Part shown: positions 1-7,389 of the stretch, in pieces
Layout: every line of letters starts with the position of its first letter
Position numbering within the stretch: position 1 is the stretch's first letter
Source: Cryomorphaceae bacterium
GTDB taxonomy: Bacteria; Bacteroidota; Bacteroidia; Flavobacteriales_D; SKUL01
DNA: 64,000 nt
NCBI GenBank assembly: GCA_007695365.1
Contig: REDV01000059.1
Location: 1 to 64,000, forward strand
Direction: 5' to 3'
Notes under the pieces: generated by a model
The model's database searches: none
Seen by the model: the letters and a program-made list of their open reading frames with translations, nothing else
What the model was told of the DNA's origin: nothing
Program-made: the position numbers and the translations under genes

Positions 1-20
1 TGAGGGAATCTCGATCGGCT

Positions 21-107
21 CCCTCTTGCTCAATCCTGTCCTCCTCTTGCTCTATACTCTTGCTCCAAACTGTTTTCCCTCTTGCTCAAGACTCTTGCTC
101 AATCCTC
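21..107. repeat. Degenerate CTCTTGCTC repeat cluster (left copy)
   Basis: At least five copies of CTCTTGCTC or CTCTTGCTCnAnnCT lie here, interrupted by short variable spacers. The same unit forms a longer array at 4299-4645, so the two clusters bracket the sigma factor/CHAT locus. There are no uniform repeat lengths or unique spacers, so this is not a CRISPR array. One copy supplies the TTG of the promoter predicted for the sigma gene. Confidence 0.8.
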
Positions 108-122
108 TAAATCGTATATTTG
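95..122 (+). promoter_or_regulatory. Predicted promoter of the ECF sigma operon
   Basis: TTG at 95-97, a 17-nt spacer and TATATTTG at 115-122 match the Bacteroidota housekeeping consensus (TTG, 17-23 nt, TAnnTTTG). Transcription would start near 129. The TTG is part of a CTCTTGCTC repeat unit. The match is by eye and not tested. Confidence 0.5.
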
Positions 123-150
123 TTTTGCATAACCACAGGAACCAACCCAA

Positions 151-720
151 CTGAAATCCGACGACAATTATATCATCGCAGAAATTCTACGAGGTAACAA
201 CAGATGTCTTGGTGAACTGTACCGTATACATCGTGATGCCTTTATAAAAATGGTGCGACGGGATTTTGGTGCCAATGAGGAGCAGGCCAAGGATGCTTTT
301 CAGGAAGCTCTGATTGCCTTTCATCAAAACATTTGCAGTAAAAAGCTGACGGAGCTTACCTGTAGTGTCCGGTCTTATTTGTTCCAGCTCGGAATACACA
401 AAATCCTCAATCTTCTGAAAAAGGAGCGACGCCTGACTTACGATAACGATCTTCAATTGATTCAAGGGAAAGAATTCGAAGATTATATGAACGAAGACCG
501 TTTAGAGTCTATTCAGGAACAAATTGGTAAGGCACTTGAAAAACTCCCCGAAGACTGCCGGAAAGTTTTGAAGTTGTATTACTACCACAACTATGATATG
601 GATAGTATTGCCCGTGAAATGGGATACAAAAATGCCGATACGGCCAAATCGAAAAAGTTGCTGTCGATGAAAAAGTTGCTGACTGAATTGAAGAGAATGA
701 CATTGTTATTGTTGCTTTGA
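151..720 (+). CDS. ECF-type RNA polymerase sigma-70 factor
   Basis: Alternative sigma factor that would direct RNA polymerase to a small regulon. Region 2 is visible in the N-terminal half (LGELYRIHRDAF, then DAFQEALIAFHQN). Region 4 is in the C-terminal half (LEKLPEDCRKVLKLYYYHNYDMDSIAREMG, a helix-turn-helix). The first in-frame ATG is at 250, but the frame is open from 133 and the residues before that ATG (DDNYIIAEILRGN, LGELYR) look like the start of region 2. I therefore extend the gene to a CTG at 151; no ATG, GTG or TTG exists in frame between 133 and 250, so the exact start is uncertain. The stop overlaps the next gene as TGATG, which suggests translational coupling to a membrane TPR protein that may be its anti-sigma partner. 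Confidence 0.8.
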   Translation: MKSDDNYIIAEILRGNNRCLGELYRIHRDAFIKMVRRDFGANEEQAKDAFQEALIAFHQNICSKKLTELTCSVRSYLFQLGIHKILNLLKKERRLTYDNDLQLIQGKEFEDYMNEDRLESIQEQIGKALEKLPEDCRKVLKLYYYHNYDMDSIAREMGYKNADTAKSKKLLSMKKLLTELKRMTLLLLL

Positions 721-1436
721 TGAACATACCCGAAGAATATATCATCTTGTTTGAGTCCTATGGACGGGGAGAACTTTCCGATCAGGAGAAGAAAGATTTT
801 GAAGCGCGCTTATCGTACGATACGGATTTTGGGGAAGCTTTTGCCCGGTTCCGGCTTATTGAAAAAGGCATTCAGGAGCATTATCGCAATGAACTTCGGG
901 ATAATTTTAAGGAAATTGACAAAGAGCTGGATAGTAAATCTCCCGGTGTGATTAACTTCAGAAAGCTGGTCTGGATAGGTACATCGGTGGCCGCCGTGTT
1001 GCTCATTGGGTTGTCTGTTTACCACAATTTTTCCCACGATCACAAGTACAAAGAACTGGCACTACAATACTGGCCAGAGGAGGAAGGCCTGCCGGTAAAA
1101 ATGAGCACAGCAGGTAAGTATGATGCCGCAATGAATGCCTATAAACAAAGTCAATGGGCAGAAGCCGAAGCATTACTCACGGAAATTTCTTCTTCGGATA
1201 CCGCGCTGTATTTCCTGGGTATTGTGCATTTTAAACAAGAGAATTACACTGAAGCGTTGGAGCATTTCAGTAGAGTACCTGAATATTCACGTTGGTTTCC
1301 CGAAAGTGAGTTTAGACGGGCATTAATATTTATGATAAAAAATGAGCCTGACTCTACTTCCATTATTCTAAACCGTCTGATGAAGGCACAATCTGGGTGT
1401 GAAAGTAAGGCAAAAGAATTATTGCTGAAAATTTAG
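720..1436 (+). CDS. Single-pass membrane TPR protein, putative anti-sigma factor
   Basis: About 238 residues. The cytoplasmic N-terminal part (about residues 1-78) carries the pattern YGRGELSDQEKKDFEARL seen in Bacteroidota membrane partners of ECF sigma factors. One membrane helix follows (VWIGTSVAAVLLIGLSVY, about 82-100), then an extracytoplasmic part with TPR-like helices (YNAYKQSQWAEAEALL, ALYFLGIVHFKQENYTEALEHF). It has no HxxxCxxC zinc anti-sigma motif. ATG at 720 shares its A with the sigma stop codon; a TTG at 717 is less likely. The gene order and topology suggest that it holds the sigma factor at the membrane and senses an envelope signal, but this is inference. Confidence 0.7.
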   Translation: MNIPEEYIILFESYGRGELSDQEKKDFEARLSYDTDFGEAFARFRLIEKGIQEHYRNELRDNFKEIDKELDSKSPGVINFRKLVWIGTSVAAVLLIGLSVYHNFSHDHKYKELALQYWPEEEGLPVKMSTAGKYDAAMNAYKQSQWAEAEALLTEISSSDTALYFLGIVHFKQENYTEALEHFSRVPEYSRWFPESEFRRALIFMIKNEPDSTSIILNRLMKAQSGCESKAKELLLKI

Positions 1437-1506
1437 GCGTTAAAGTCGCTTACTGTTTACTATTTCGATGGATAAACAGAAGTTTTAATGATCAGCCTAA
1501 ATTGAA

Positions 1507-1758
1507 ATGCACAGAAAACTGCTGTTTAGTATCATTCATTTGTTTGTAAGAAGTCATTTCGATCGAACTACGTTTTTTATTATCGTGGCGACTCTATTGA
1601 TAGGTTGGGCGAAATACAAGAGTGAACGTTTTCAATGTTTAAATGGAGATTGTGCATATTCCGAGGAGGGCGAGTTTTTCACGCTTGCCGAATGTCATCG
1701 TAAATGTTTCGTCAATAGCCAGGACAGTGTGCCCCGGGTTTTAAACGCCAAACAATGA
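1507..1758 (+). CDS. Small Cys-rich membrane protein
   Basis: 83 residues: a basic N-terminus, one hydrophobic segment (TTFFIIVATLLIGWA, about 21-36), then a short domain with four cysteines in the pattern C-x4-C-x(n)-GEFFTLAEC-x3-C. This C..C..G-F/Y..L..C...C arrangement recurs, in my recollection, in small Bacteroidota proteins, where it may form a disulphide-bonded or metal-binding knot. It lies 70 bp after the TPR membrane protein on the same strand and could be third in the sigma operon. No function is known to me. A spurious ORF is possible, but the cysteine pattern argues that it is real. Confidence 0.55.
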   Translation: MHRKLLFSIIHLFVRSHFDRTTFFIIVATLLIGWAKYKSERFQCLNGDCAYSEEGEFFTLAECHRKCFVNSQDSVPRVLNAKQ

Positions 1759-1853
1759 TATTATGGGAAAGATTACCTGATTCATTTAGCATTCTTGCCA
1801 TTCAACCCATGTTATACAATGGGCTAAAGACCAATGAATTGTTTCGGTTCAAA

Positions 1854-4250
1854 TCACCGTTTTCGCCACCATATACCCAACGTAATCGCGACAATCAATC
1901 CCACAGCGGCCATTTGCCAAAAACGAAAAGGTTCGGAAAGCACTTCAGATTCGAACACGATATCCCGCCCCACCAGCCAATGCCCTGCCCAATAATACGG
2001 CGCGGCCTGGTTTGAATTTGCCGCTTGTGCGATGTGCGCATGTTTCGCCTGTCGCAAGGCGGAGGAAGAAGTTTCGCCTTGGCGCAGATGCTGGTAGAAT
2101 TCACCCATAATACGATTGGAGGTTTTGTCGTCCACCTCCCACAGGTTGCTGAGCACGGATCGGGCACCGGCGCTGAAAAAAGCGCGGGTAAAGCCGTGTA
2201 CACCATCGTCGGTAAATACTATTCCCCGCGACGAATTACAAGCATTCAGCACCACCAAATGGGAATTGATTTTGTGCTGATAAACCTCGTTTAATCTCAA
2301 TCTGGTGTGCCCCAGCACCAATTCAGAATATTCCGAATGATCGGGTTCGATAAGACCATGCGTGCTGAGGTGAACCACCGATGCGGGGGTATTGAACAAT
2401 TGAGCGATATCAATGACCGAATCGGTAAACGCTTTTCCCCACTTCTGTTGCTCCGCTGTTTTAGCCAACTGCCGCGAAAAAGGCAATTCAGAAAATGAGC
2501 TATTGGCAAGCGCTGCCGGTGCATAAAGTGCCAATGAGAATGGCATCGTATCCGGTTTCGACTGAAATGTAGCAGAGGAAAGCACGTATTCTGTTTCAAA
2601 ACGATTGATAAAGTAATCCAGCTTTCGGTAATCTTTGGAATCTATTCCTTCATCAGAACAGAGCAGTGCGTCAAACGGAATGTTATTCGTTTCGCCGTAC
2701 GGACAGATATACAGCTTGTTAATGCCCGTAAAGTCTATTTCGCCGAACATGTCGGCATAAAGGCTCAGCGCATTTTCACAATAGCTGTTGTAGTCCGGGT
2801 TGATAATTGACGCATTGAGGCTCTTGATTCGCGGTCGAATGGGGAATGGCAGAGAATGTGTCACCACCGTGTCGGGGAATATGGCCATGACTATGTTCTG
2901 TTTCGATAGGTAAAGAAACAAGTCCAGGAAACACTCGCCCGGTTTGAGCTGCTGCTGAAGTTGTTGAAGGGAAAGATGTGTCTTTGGCCGTGTCTCTCCG
3001 TCAGAATACTTGATAAGATCAAAGTATTTCAATCGCTGATTGGCCGAAAACATTTTTTCAAGAGAAAAATCTCTTCCCAGTCGTTGTTTTTCCAGCTCAA
3101 GATAATAAGTGAGATTGTAGGGAATAAGGTGATAAGTGGCCAGATACTGATTAATGTGTTTGGATGTAAACTCCCCGTGAATAATTTTCCAAAGTGAAGT
3201 GGCGATGGTGTTGAGCTGAATCAGCCGGTCAAAATATTCCGGGTTCTCTGTTTGGTGGAATACGTCAATCAAGTTCACGGAATAAACCCTGAGGCACATC
3301 AAAAGATCAATCTTGTTCGGGATAGCGCGCAACAATTCCTCGTTGGTGGAATCTGAAATCCCCCACGCGTTCAATGCTTTTTCAAAGTGTTTGTTCGAAG
3401 CAGAATATTTTTCAGGTTGCCTTTCGATGGGGACGCGCCAATAACTCATGGCCTGTACAAAATGGGTAAGTGCCTTTTCATAGTGTGTGTCATCATACAA
3501 TTCGGCCCAAATGTTCAACGCCCGGTTGTAGTACTTATTCGCAGAAGCAAAAAACTGTTCACCTTCCTGCTCTTTCCCAGGTGTTTGATATCCACGACCA
3601 ATCATGTCCTGGTATGCATTACCAAGCAGGTGGTAGGTTTTGGCCAGGTGGTGCCTTGGTGTTTGGTGCGCCAATTGAAATTCAACTGAGCGTTCGTATA
3701 GCCTCCAAACTTCGGAGTACACAGGATGCCATTTGTCGTATTCATATCCATCATAAGTGGCAAGTAGTTTATCCGATTGCGCAAGGATGTTCCATATCCG
3801 GTAAATATCAATTTCGAGTTGTTGTTCAGTCGTCAGGTTTTGAATCAGAAGGCGACAACTGTCGGCAAAAGCTTTGGCCTGCAGATGGTGAATTTTTTCG
3901 TAGTGATAACTGGAAAGCAGGGCGTAATTCCACGCGAGTCGGTAGTCGCCTTTCTTGTATAACTGATTTCTGAGCGCATTGGCCTTTTTCCAATACACGA
4001 GCGCCTGTTCCACGTCACCGCGGATTTTGTAAACAAAGCCGCGAAGGGTGTAAAGTTCAGATTGAAAAGCCGTTGAAACTGAGGTGTCCGCAAGAAGTTT
4101 TTGAATTTCACTTTCGGCATCAACGAGTTGCCCGGAAAACAAAAGTTGATTTATTCTAGCCGAATGCTGCACTTCCTCAATCTGCGCATTGATTTCATGG
4201 AAAAACAGGCTCCAAAAACAAATCAATACAAATACAGGAAATTTTAACAT
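1854..4250 (-). CDS. Exported TPR-CHAT caspase-like protease with C-terminal membrane anchor
   Basis: About 798 residues from the ATG at 4250, which begins a clear signal peptide (MLKFPVFVLICFWSLFF, cleavage near NAQ). A longer frame to 4361 runs into repeat DNA and is rejected. The middle contains many TPR-like helical pairs. The C-terminal third is a CHAT domain of the caspase clan: the His is in LSTHG (about residue 631) and the Cys in VLNACNSS (about 671), followed by GFTRAFFSAGARSVLSNLW. A final membrane helix (MAAVGLIVAITLGIWW) ends in RKR, so the protease would sit in the periplasm, anchored to the inner membrane. It is convergent with the sigma/anti-sigma genes. Substrate unknown; the adjacent membrane TPR protein is a candidate. 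Confidence 0.85.
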   Translation of the reverse strand: MLKFPVFVLICFWSLFFHEINAQIEEVQHSARINQLLFSGQLVDAESEIQKLLADTSVSTAFQSELYTLRGFVYKIRGDVEQALVYWKKANALRNQLYKKGDYRLAWNYALLSSYHYEKIHHLQAKAFADSCRLLIQNLTTEQQLEIDIYRIWNILAQSDKLLATYDGYEYDKWHPVYSEVWRLYERSVEFQLAHQTPRHHLAKTYHLLGNAYQDMIGRGYQTPGKEQEGEQFFASANKYYNRALNIWAELYDDTHYEKALTHFVQAMSYWRVPIERQPEKYSASNKHFEKALNAWGISDSTNEELLRAIPNKIDLLMCLRVYSVNLIDVFHQTENPEYFDRLIQLNTIATSLWKIIHGEFTSKHINQYLATYHLIPYNLTYYLELEKQRLGRDFSLEKMFSANQRLKYFDLIKYSDGETRPKTHLSLQQLQQQLKPGECFLDLFLYLSKQNIVMAIFPDTVVTHSLPFPIRPRIKSLNASIINPDYNSYCENALSLYADMFGEIDFTGINKLYICPYGETNNIPFDALLCSDEGIDSKDYRKLDYFINRFETEYVLSSATFQSKPDTMPFSLALYAPAALANSSFSELPFSRQLAKTAEQQKWGKAFTDSVIDIAQLFNTPASVVHLSTHGLIEPDHSEYSELVLGHTRLRLNEVYQHKINSHLVVLNACNSSRGIVFTDDGVHGFTRAFFSAGARSVLSNLWEVDDKTSNRIMGEFYQHLRQGETSSSALRQAKHAHIAQAANSNQAAPYYWAGHWLVGRDIVFESEVLSEPFRFWQMAAVGLIVAITLGIWWRKR

Positions 4251-4298
4251 CAAAATGAGGTTGCAGCGGGTTGGTGTCGCGGAACGCAAGATAGGCAG

Positions 4299-4645
4299 AA
4301 TTGAGCAAGAGAGAAAGCAGCAAGAGCGCGAGTTTTGAGTTTTGAGGGAGTTATGAATCACGATCGAGGACCGATCCTCTTGCTCAAAACTCTTGCTCCA
4401 AACTGGTATTGGAACAGCAAGAGCACGAGTTTCGAGTTTTGAGGGAGTTTAGAATGACACAGTCTTTCTCTCTTGCTCGAGACTCAAACTCCACACTGTC
4501 CTTGACTGTCCCCCCTCTTGCTCAAAACTCTTGCTCAAAACTCTTGCTCAAAACTGTTGCTCCAAACTGACTTCCTCTTGCTCAAAACTCTTGCTCAAAA
4601 CTGTTGCTCCAAACTGACTTCCTCTTGCTCAAAACTCTTGCTCCC
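4299..4645. repeat. Tandem and inverted CTCTTGCTCAAAACT repeat array (right copy)
   Basis: The array is built from a 15-bp unit CTCTTGCTCAAAACT and shortened forms. A higher-order unit of 47 bp at 4574-4620 is preceded by a 60-bp version at 4514-4573 (one extra CTTGCTCAAAACT) and followed by a partial copy from 4621. Inverted units also occur: 4320-4352 and 4417-4449 are 33-bp near-identical copies carrying GCAAGAGC and TTTTGAGGGAGTT. The array separates the CHAT gene from the thioredoxin gene, and its last unit encodes the C-terminus and stop codon of the thioredoxin protein. Confidence 0.85.
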
Positions 4646-5237
4646 TGCTGTCTTCCCCAATTACTAGCTCCACGGCTTTCTTACTTCCCCAATTCCGCAT
4701 TCCTTCCGATCGGTGGATGATTTCGTTCGCGGTGTTGATGACCAGGGTAGTTGGGAGCGAAGATGCCTCAAGTTCAGGGGGTGCGTTTTGGAGGGGAAAA
4801 TACACGGGTAGGTCCCAACCGTGGTTTTCGAGAAAGGCCCTTACTTTTTCGGGCGGGTCGTAGGTAACCAGTACAAAATGGGCTTCACCACCGGTTTGTT
4901 CCATCAATGACAGGATAGACGGCATCTCTGCACGGCAAGGTGCACACCACGTAGCCCAGAAATTCAGAAACAAGGGTTTGTCCGAAAAATCCGCCAAAAC
5001 GAATCTGTTGCCGTTGAGGTCGGCAAGTTGCCAGTTCAGTGTCGAAGCGTCAAGCGCCTGCTTTTCATTGGCCTTCGTGCTCCCGAAAATTCCGGTTTGA
5101 ATCAATCCGCGCTGAACCCATACTCTGCCATCGGGGATTACCAATAGAACGAGCACCGTCAAAAGTACTGCATCCCAAAAGATGGATACCGGCCCTCGCT
5201 GTTTGTAACGCTCCCAAAAATGCTTGATTTTTTGCAT
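4629..5237 (-). CDS. Membrane-anchored TlpA/ResA-like thioredoxin
   Basis: About 202 residues from the ATG at 5237 (a TTG two codons earlier is possible). An N-terminal membrane helix (AVLLTVLVLLVIP, about 23-36) is followed by a thioredoxin fold with the active site WCAPC (Cys 98 and 101) inside FLNFWATWCAPCRAEMP, and the cis-Pro loop SLPTTLVI. Such proteins reduce disulphides on the extracytoplasmic side, for example during cytochrome c maturation or in extracytoplasmic redox repair. The last residues (DSREQEF and the stop) are encoded by the neighbouring CTCTTGCTC repeat, so the tail has probably been rewritten by repeat expansion. No cytochrome genes are adjacent. Confidence 0.85.
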   Translation of the reverse strand: MQKIKHFWERYKQRGPVSIFWDAVLLTVLVLLVIPDGRVWVQRGLIQTGIFGSTKANEKQALDASTLNWQLADLNGNRFVLADFSDKPLFLNFWATWCAPCRAEMPSILSLMEQTGGEAHFVLVTYDPPEKVRAFLENHGWDLPVYFPLQNAPPELEASSLPTTLVINTANEIIHRSEGMRNWGSKKAVELVIGEDSREQEF

Positions 5238-5414
5238 GCACAAAGGTAGTAGGAGGATGGTTGACTATCCGTATGATATGTTACACACTATACCATTTGC
5301 CCTTGATTGGTCCGGGCATTGTGCACCTTTATTGAGTTAATACCGGGCTTTGTCGGTTTTTGGAAACCAGCTAGCGCCCACACCGTATCAGAGCATATTC
5401 AAATCAATACAGAC

Positions 5415-6764
5415 ATGATACGCCAAGTTCTTGTGATTTTCTTTTTTTCAGGATGGATTTTTTCGACCTACAGTCAGGATTTACTTCCCCATATAGGAGT
5501 GTCATCTCAACCAGAATGGAATGACACAATTTGTGAACCTCCGGTATATGATGGCAGCTTTCATGAAGTGGGGTTGTTTGTTGGTGATGTGGCACCTGAT
5601 TTCACTCTTTACAATACCCTCGGTGAAGAGCGTCAGTTATCGCAGATGCTTGCTTCGGGTAAACACGTGATGATCGTGAACGGAAGCTATACCTGTTGGA
5701 GATTTCGCGATGAAATTCCTACCATAAACACCATTACAGAGCTTTTTGAGGACCAAATGGAGACATTCGTTGTTTATACAGTTGAGGCCCATCCTCATAT
5801 CGATCTATCACCCTATTCCGGCACATTGTCCACCGGAGCTCGCAATTTTCAAGACAGCGTATTGCTGCGCCAGCCCACTACCTATGGTGAGCGTCTTCAG
5901 AATATTCAGTTTATGACAGAGCGAGACCCTGTTGTTCCTGAGATATTGTTGGATGGAACATGTAATGAGTGGTGGCTCAATTATGGAACAGCTGCTAATC
6001 ATGCCTATCTTATTGACCCAAATGGTGTGATACAGATACGGCATACATGGTTTAATCAGCCACCCCTGGATATTCAGTGTGAACTCACAGAATATTTTGA
6101 GCTCCCGTCTCCGGGTTGTGCCGAGATTGGAACATTTGGATCTTTTGAGATTGAGGTGGATGAAGAACAGGGTACTTTTCAAGAAGGTATTGCCGGACAT
6201 ACGTTAATAGTGCCAGTTACCATTCGGAATTTGTCTGAAACGGATTTTGTCTTTACGGAGATTATGCGTGAATCTGTTAACACTCCTCAAGCATGGCTAA
6301 CCGCTTTGTGTGTTGATATTTGTTTGTCGCCTGGAGTGAACGAAACAACTGCAGCCATTGCACCTGGCGAATCACAATCGTTTACCTTTTACTTTTTTAC
6401 GGACCATGAACCCGGCGAAGGGTCTGCGGTGGTGCGGTTCAAGAATGCAACGAACGCTTTAAACACAGAATGGGTAACCTTTTCAGTAAGTACCCAAAGC
6501 GACGAAACCATTACAAGCCTGGAGTTGGTAAATGAGCCGCAAATCCGATTGTATCCCAATCCCGCTTCACACTGGCTGAGGGTTGATGGTCTCGGTTATG
6601 ACAACACACCGTGGCAGATTTTTAATTCAGCGGGTCGTCTCACTGATGAGGGCTACTTTCACACAGGTGAAAACAATGTGTCGGTTGCGCACCTTCAAAA
6701 AGGAGTGTACGTGATAAGAATAGGTGCTTACCCTGCACAGGTGTTGAGATTTGTGAAGCACTGA
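5415..6764 (+). CDS. Secreted deiodinase-like thioredoxin-fold protein, T9SS type A cargo (copy 1)
   Basis: About 449 residues from the ATG at 5415, chosen because it begins a signal peptide (MIRQVLVIFFFSGWIFSTYSQ). Residues about 55-260 form a redoxin domain resembling the iodothyronine deiodinase family: GSYTCWRFR places Cys94 where deiodinases have selenocysteine, followed by VVYTVEAHPHID, TYGERL and NHAYLIDPNGVI. A beta-sandwich region follows (about 270-370). The last ~75 residues are a T9SS sorting domain (IRLYPNPASHWLRV to the end). Substrate unknown; a thiol-based redox role is inferred. A diverged tandem paralogue lies at 7390-8736. Confidence 0.8.
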   Translation: MIRQVLVIFFFSGWIFSTYSQDLLPHIGVSSQPEWNDTICEPPVYDGSFHEVGLFVGDVAPDFTLYNTLGEERQLSQMLASGKHVMIVNGSYTCWRFRDEIPTINTITELFEDQMETFVVYTVEAHPHIDLSPYSGTLSTGARNFQDSVLLRQPTTYGERLQNIQFMTERDPVVPEILLDGTCNEWWLNYGTAANHAYLIDPNGVIQIRHTWFNQPPLDIQCELTEYFELPSPGCAEIGTFGSFEIEVDEEQGTFQEGIAGHTLIVPVTIRNLSETDFVFTEIMRESVNTPQAWLTALCVDICLSPGVNETTAAIAPGESQSFTFYFFTDHEPGEGSAVVRFKNATNALNTEWVTFSVSTQSDETITSLELVNEPQIRLYPNPASHWLRVDGLGYDNTPWQIFNSAGRLTDEGYFHTGENNVSVAHLQKGVYVIRIGAYPAQVLRFVKH

Positions 6765-7389
6765 TGAGCAGTTTTAGGTTACGTGCCTTTGCCACATGGT
6801 GGTGACGCTCGCCCAATTAAGGTCTTGGCAATAGCATGGTAGGGCGCAAGGATTTGTTAATCAATAATATAAATTCATTTCCCAATTTGCTGGCCTGGTA
6901 AACACACTCAATGTTATGGTTCGGTGTGCGCGGAACATAAGACTTCTAAAGTGCCTGTTGCCCAATCATGCTGTGTATGCGTATCCATGAAAACACATAA
7001 GACCGTGTAATAAATGATAAGTATTATCACGGGCTATGGCTCATGAAGCGGCGCGTACTTTTGTTCGAAATACAGCCTGTTTTTTTGATGCTAGTCACAA
7101 AAAATGCCATTTTGCTTCGAGTCCCGGGGCAATTTAGAGGCTAAATCATAGTGGCGTCCCAAAAAGATGTTTTTTACATTGAAGATACATGCAGGTTTAT
7201 CCTGCGTACAGAGCTATTCGTCGATTGTGTGCTTGTGTGTGCTTTCTGACGATGGATGAAAACCTGCAGTTGGTTTGTAGTGGTTTGGAAGTATGTTGGT
7301 GCCGTTTAGGATACCAACATCCACCATGGGTTGCAAGAACAGAAAAGGTGGGTCTTTGTATTATTAGGGCAACCTGTATTGAAACCATT
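6765..7389. other. Intergenic region without a gene
   Basis: About 625 bp between the two paralogous T9SS proteins. A stem-loop is visible at 7003-7032 (CCGTG and CACGG outer arms plus AT-rich inner pairing) without a following T run. A TACTTTTG box at 7056-7063 could be a promoter -7 element for the downstream gene, but no TTG sits at the expected distance. I see no convincing ORF or RNA gene. Confidence 0.5.

Noticed and set aside
1755-2015. 86-codon ORF overlapping the end of the CHAT gene
   Set aside because: It lies antisense to the conserved CHAT 3' end, its sequence has no protein-like pattern, and the CHAT frame is clear.
4251-4361. Longer N-terminus of the CHAT protein
   Set aside because: It translates repeat DNA and places the signal peptide at residue 38; the ATG at 4250 gives a normal signal peptide.
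4299-4645. Repeat array as a CRISPR
   Set aside because: The unit is only 15 bp, spacers are not unique and of constant length, copies are tandem and inverted, and no cas gene lies near.
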